From: Deltaproteobacteria bacterium
GTDB taxonomy: Bacteria; Desulfobacterota; DSM-4660; Desulfatiglandales; HGW-15
Length of the DNA stretch: 8,707 bases
NCBI GenBank assembly: GCA_020060215.1
Contig: JAGVAP010000076.1
Coordinates: 1 to 8,707, forward strand
Direction: 5' to 3'
The notes beneath the pieces are model-generated. The model was not told the origin of the DNA, searched no databases, and saw only the letters and a list, made by a program, of their open reading frames with translations. Below, piece by piece: positions 6,962-8,707 of the stretch. Each line of letters begins with the position of its first letter. Position 1 is the stretch's first letter. The position numbers and the translations under genes were made by a program.

Positions 6962-8444
6962 GGTGTTCCCATTTGGCCCCCTCGCGAAGATGTCGATCAG
7001 GACGAAGCTCAGTCTGAGTGCCGCAATCACCACCGGACTTGCACTGGTCGTCGCACTCACCGTCTCTTTGCAGTTCAAGAACGTGGGGCAAGCCGCAAGG
7101 ACGGAGCGGTTTGCCTTTGGTGTGATCAAGGACGTTTCCGATCTCAATTCCCTTACCTACGCTTATCTTCTGCTCAAAGACGAACGTCCAAGAGTGCAGT
7201 GGCAGATCAAACACACTTCTCTTGGGAAAACCCTTTCAGAATACGTCGCGCGGAGACCTGAGGAGCTGGTGCTGCTCGACAGGCTGCGTTCCAACCACCA
7301 TCAGATGAAAACCCTGTTCGATGCCGTGCGCGCAGGAGTCGAGGGAAGCCGCCCTGTCGCTGAAAACGGTTCCTCCCCATACGACGAGCTGAACGAAGGC
7401 GTCACGGCACAGTTCATGGCACGCGCCGAAATGACTTCGGCTGATGCCGCGCTGCTCGGCCGTGAGAGCACCCGCAGAATGGATGCCGTTCGGCGCACAT
7501 CCCTCATCCTCGTGCTTGCTTCAGCGATTACCCTCGTGCTGTCAGCCGCAGGGACCGCCTTCCTGCTCATGAGGGGCATAGGAAACTCGATCCGCGAACT
7601 GGGGCGAGGGACCCAACGGATTGCCGCCGGCGATCTCGAGTACCGCGTAGCGGTTGCCGGTGCGGATGAGATCAGCAGATTGTCCATCGCCTTTAACGAC
7701 ATGGCCGCGAAACTAAGCGCCACTTACGCCCAGCTGGAGCACAAAAATCAGGAGCTTCAGGAGTTCGCCTTCATTGCCTCACACGATCTTAGTGAGCCGT
7801 TGCGGAAGATCCAAACCTTCGGGGATCTCTTGAAGGCAAAGAGCGCTAATCGTCTAAGTGAGCAGGAGAGAGACTATGTCTCACGAATGACAGGGGCGGC
7901 AAACCGGATGCAGGAGCTTCTTGACGCCCTTCTCAGGTATTCGCGCGTGGACACGAAAGGGCAGGACTTCAGTCCTGTGAAGCTGCATGAGGTGGTGAGG
8001 GGTGCGACCGACGATCTGGAAATGGCGATTCGGGATGTCGAGGCTCAGGTGGAAATTGACCCGCTGCCGACCGTTGAAGGCGACCCGCAGCAGTTGAGGC
8101 AGCTCCTCCAGAACCTCATTTCCAATGCACTCAAGTACCACCGTTCCGAGGTCAAGCCCTTCGTCAAGATCTACGGAGAGACAGACGACGGGACTGGCCG
8201 CATTTTCGTGGAAGACAATGGCATCGGTTTTGATGAGAAGTATGTGGACAAGATCTTCCAGCCTTTTCAGCGTCTGCACGGGAGAAACGAATATTCCGGA
8301 ATAGGAATGGGGCTGGCCATCTGCAGGAAAATCGTCGAGCGGCACAAGGGCACGATCACGGCGAAGAGCACCCCAGGAAAAGGTTCGACCTTTATCGTCA
8401 CTTTGCCAGTGAACGGCATCAAGGCAGTGAATAATCCGCGGTGA
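6951..8444 (+). CDS. Membrane HAMP sensor histidine kinase coupled to the binding proteins
   Basis: Inner-membrane two-component kinase of 497 residues. Transmembrane segments at about 20-42 and 184-208 enclose a periplasmic domain of about 140 residues, predominantly helical in appearance, as in four-helix-bundle sensors. A HAMP domain follows (about 209-262, with AAGDLEYRV and ADEISRL), a short coiled linker, then a HisKA domain with phospho-accepting His278 in [12 protein letters not shown], and an ATPase domain with [21 protein letters not shown] and GMGLAI. All boxes are intact. The second glycine box reads GIGMGLAI rather than the upstream kinase's GTGIGLAI. There is no PAS and no receiver domain. 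The TTG start overlaps the binding-protein gene by 11 bases. ATG at 6990 (MSIRTKLSL) is a sound alternative because it gives a typical kinase N-terminus, although its ribosome binding site is poor. Context suggests that one or both binding proteins present ligand to the periplasmic domain (inference). The partner regulator is absent. Confidence 0.94.
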   Translation: MSIKVFPFGPLAKMSIRTKLSLSAAITTGLALVVALTVSLQFKNVGQAARTERFAFGVIKDVSDLNSLTYAYLLLKDERPRVQWQIKHTSLGKTLSEYVARRPEELVLLDRLRSNHHQMKTLFDAVRAGVEGSRPVAENGSSPYDELNEGVTAQFMARAEMTSADAALLGRESTRRMDAVRRTSLILVLASAITLVLSAAGTAFLLMRGIGNSIRELGRGTQRIAAGDLEYRVAVAGADEISRLSIAFNDMAAKLSATYAQLEHKNQELQEFAFIASHDLSEPLRKIQTFGDLLKAKSANRLSEQERDYVSRMTGAANRMQELLDALLRYSRVDTKGQDFSPVKLHEVVRGATDDLEMAIRDVEAQVEIDPLPTVEGDPQQLRQLLQNLISNALKYHRSEVKPFVKIYGETDDGTGRIFVEDNGIGFDEKYVDKIFQPFQRLHGRNEYSGIGMGLAICRKIVERHKGTITAKSTPGKGSTFIVTLPVNGIKAVNNPR

Positions 8445-8659
8445 GGGTTTTATATCGTAGGCTGAACTTCGGGACTCATCTCCAGAGTGGCGCCTGCCAG
8501 AAGAATCATTGAGTTCATATGCCCTTGAGGATCTGAGTGTGGATCCAACTTGCCAGGTCCCGTAGATATCTGAAGCCCATTTCACTGTCATATCCAGGAT
8601 ATATCTGGCTTGCATGGTAGACGTTCTCTCCCATTTACAGTTTCAAGGAGGACAAAGCC
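8445..8659 (+). promoter_or_regulatory. Intergenic region after the membrane kinase
   Basis: About 215 bases with no supported gene on either strand; the minus-strand frame crossing it is the antisense shadow of the kinase. I find no stem-loop with a U-tract that would terminate the kinase transcript. The stretch near 8590-8607 is AT-rich (repeated ATAT) but no paired -35/-10 boxes can be defended. It probably separates the kinase operon from the next unit or serves as leader for the frame at 8660. Confidence 0.4.
8645..8651 (+). promoter_or_regulatory. Strong Shine-Dalgarno site near the window end
   Basis: AAGGAGG with an 8-base spacer to ATG at 8660, as good as any site in the window. It indicates that translation really starts at 8660 even though the frame closes quickly. 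Confidence 0.65.
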
Positions 8660-8689
8660 ATGCAAGTCTCTCGATCAGCAGCCATCTAG
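8660..8689 (+). other. Nine-codon reading frame behind a strong ribosome binding site (leader peptide or broken gene start)
   Basis: ATG at 8660 reads MQVSRSAAI and ends at TAG (8687-8689). Sense codons continue in the same frame after the stop (LEYHWS) up to the window end. The possibilities are a regulatory leader peptide for a downstream gene, a point-mutated or frameshifted gene start, readthrough of UAG, or a base error near the sequence end. The remaining 18 bases are too few to decide. Confidence 0.35.
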
Positions 8690-8707
8690 TTGGAGTACCA
8701 TTGGTCC

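Noticed and set aside
8583..8607. Imperfect palindrome around ATATCCAGGATATATCTGG
   Set aside because: The pairing breaks near the centre and the match is no better than expected in an AT-rich stretch.

Overview
The window is bacterial chromosomal DNA of moderately high GC, with five large genes, all on the + strand and all concerned with signal perception. The gene families, strong Shine-Dalgarno sites, Cph1-like histidine kinases and orphan NMT1/SsuA-type binding proteins suggest a Gram-negative bacterium, most likely of the Desulfobacterota (former Deltaproteobacteria). That placement is an inference from protein style, not a database result. The sequence opens with an 18-base run of C, which looks like a contig end or sequencing artefact.

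Region 1 (about 1-4414) holds a CheB-CheR hybrid of at least 990 residues: a methylesterase without receiver domain, a CheR methyltransferase, a PAS-like segment, a long coiled coil and two further PAS domains, with no kinase domain. Its frame stays open upstream of the first usable start, so it may be 5' truncated. It is followed after 36 bases, behind a perfect ribosome binding site, by a soluble PAS histidine kinase.

Region 2 (4419-4888) is non-coding. It starts with a 197-bp element bounded by 31-base inverted repeats (29 of 31 paired), a MITE/REP-like insertion that begins only four bases after the kinase stop. A leader of about 270 bases with small hairpins but no convincing promoter follows.

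Region 3 (4889-8444) is the most interesting part. Two paralogous periplasmic ABC-type solute-binding proteins (NMT1/SsuA-like) are followed, with an 11-base overlap, by a membrane histidine kinase with two transmembrane segments, a periplasmic domain of about 140 residues and a HAMP domain. No permease or ATPase gene is present. I infer that the binding proteins act as ligand receptors presented to the kinase rather than as transport components. The catalytic core of this kinase matches that of the upstream PAS kinase at 160 of 216 positions (about 74 %, ungapped, by eye). A soluble and a membrane sensor therefore seem to share an output module, and probably a response regulator that is not in the window.

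Region 4 (8445-8707) is mostly non-coding and ends with a strong ribosome binding site in front of an ATG whose frame closes after nine codons: a leader peptide, a broken gene start or a sequence error.
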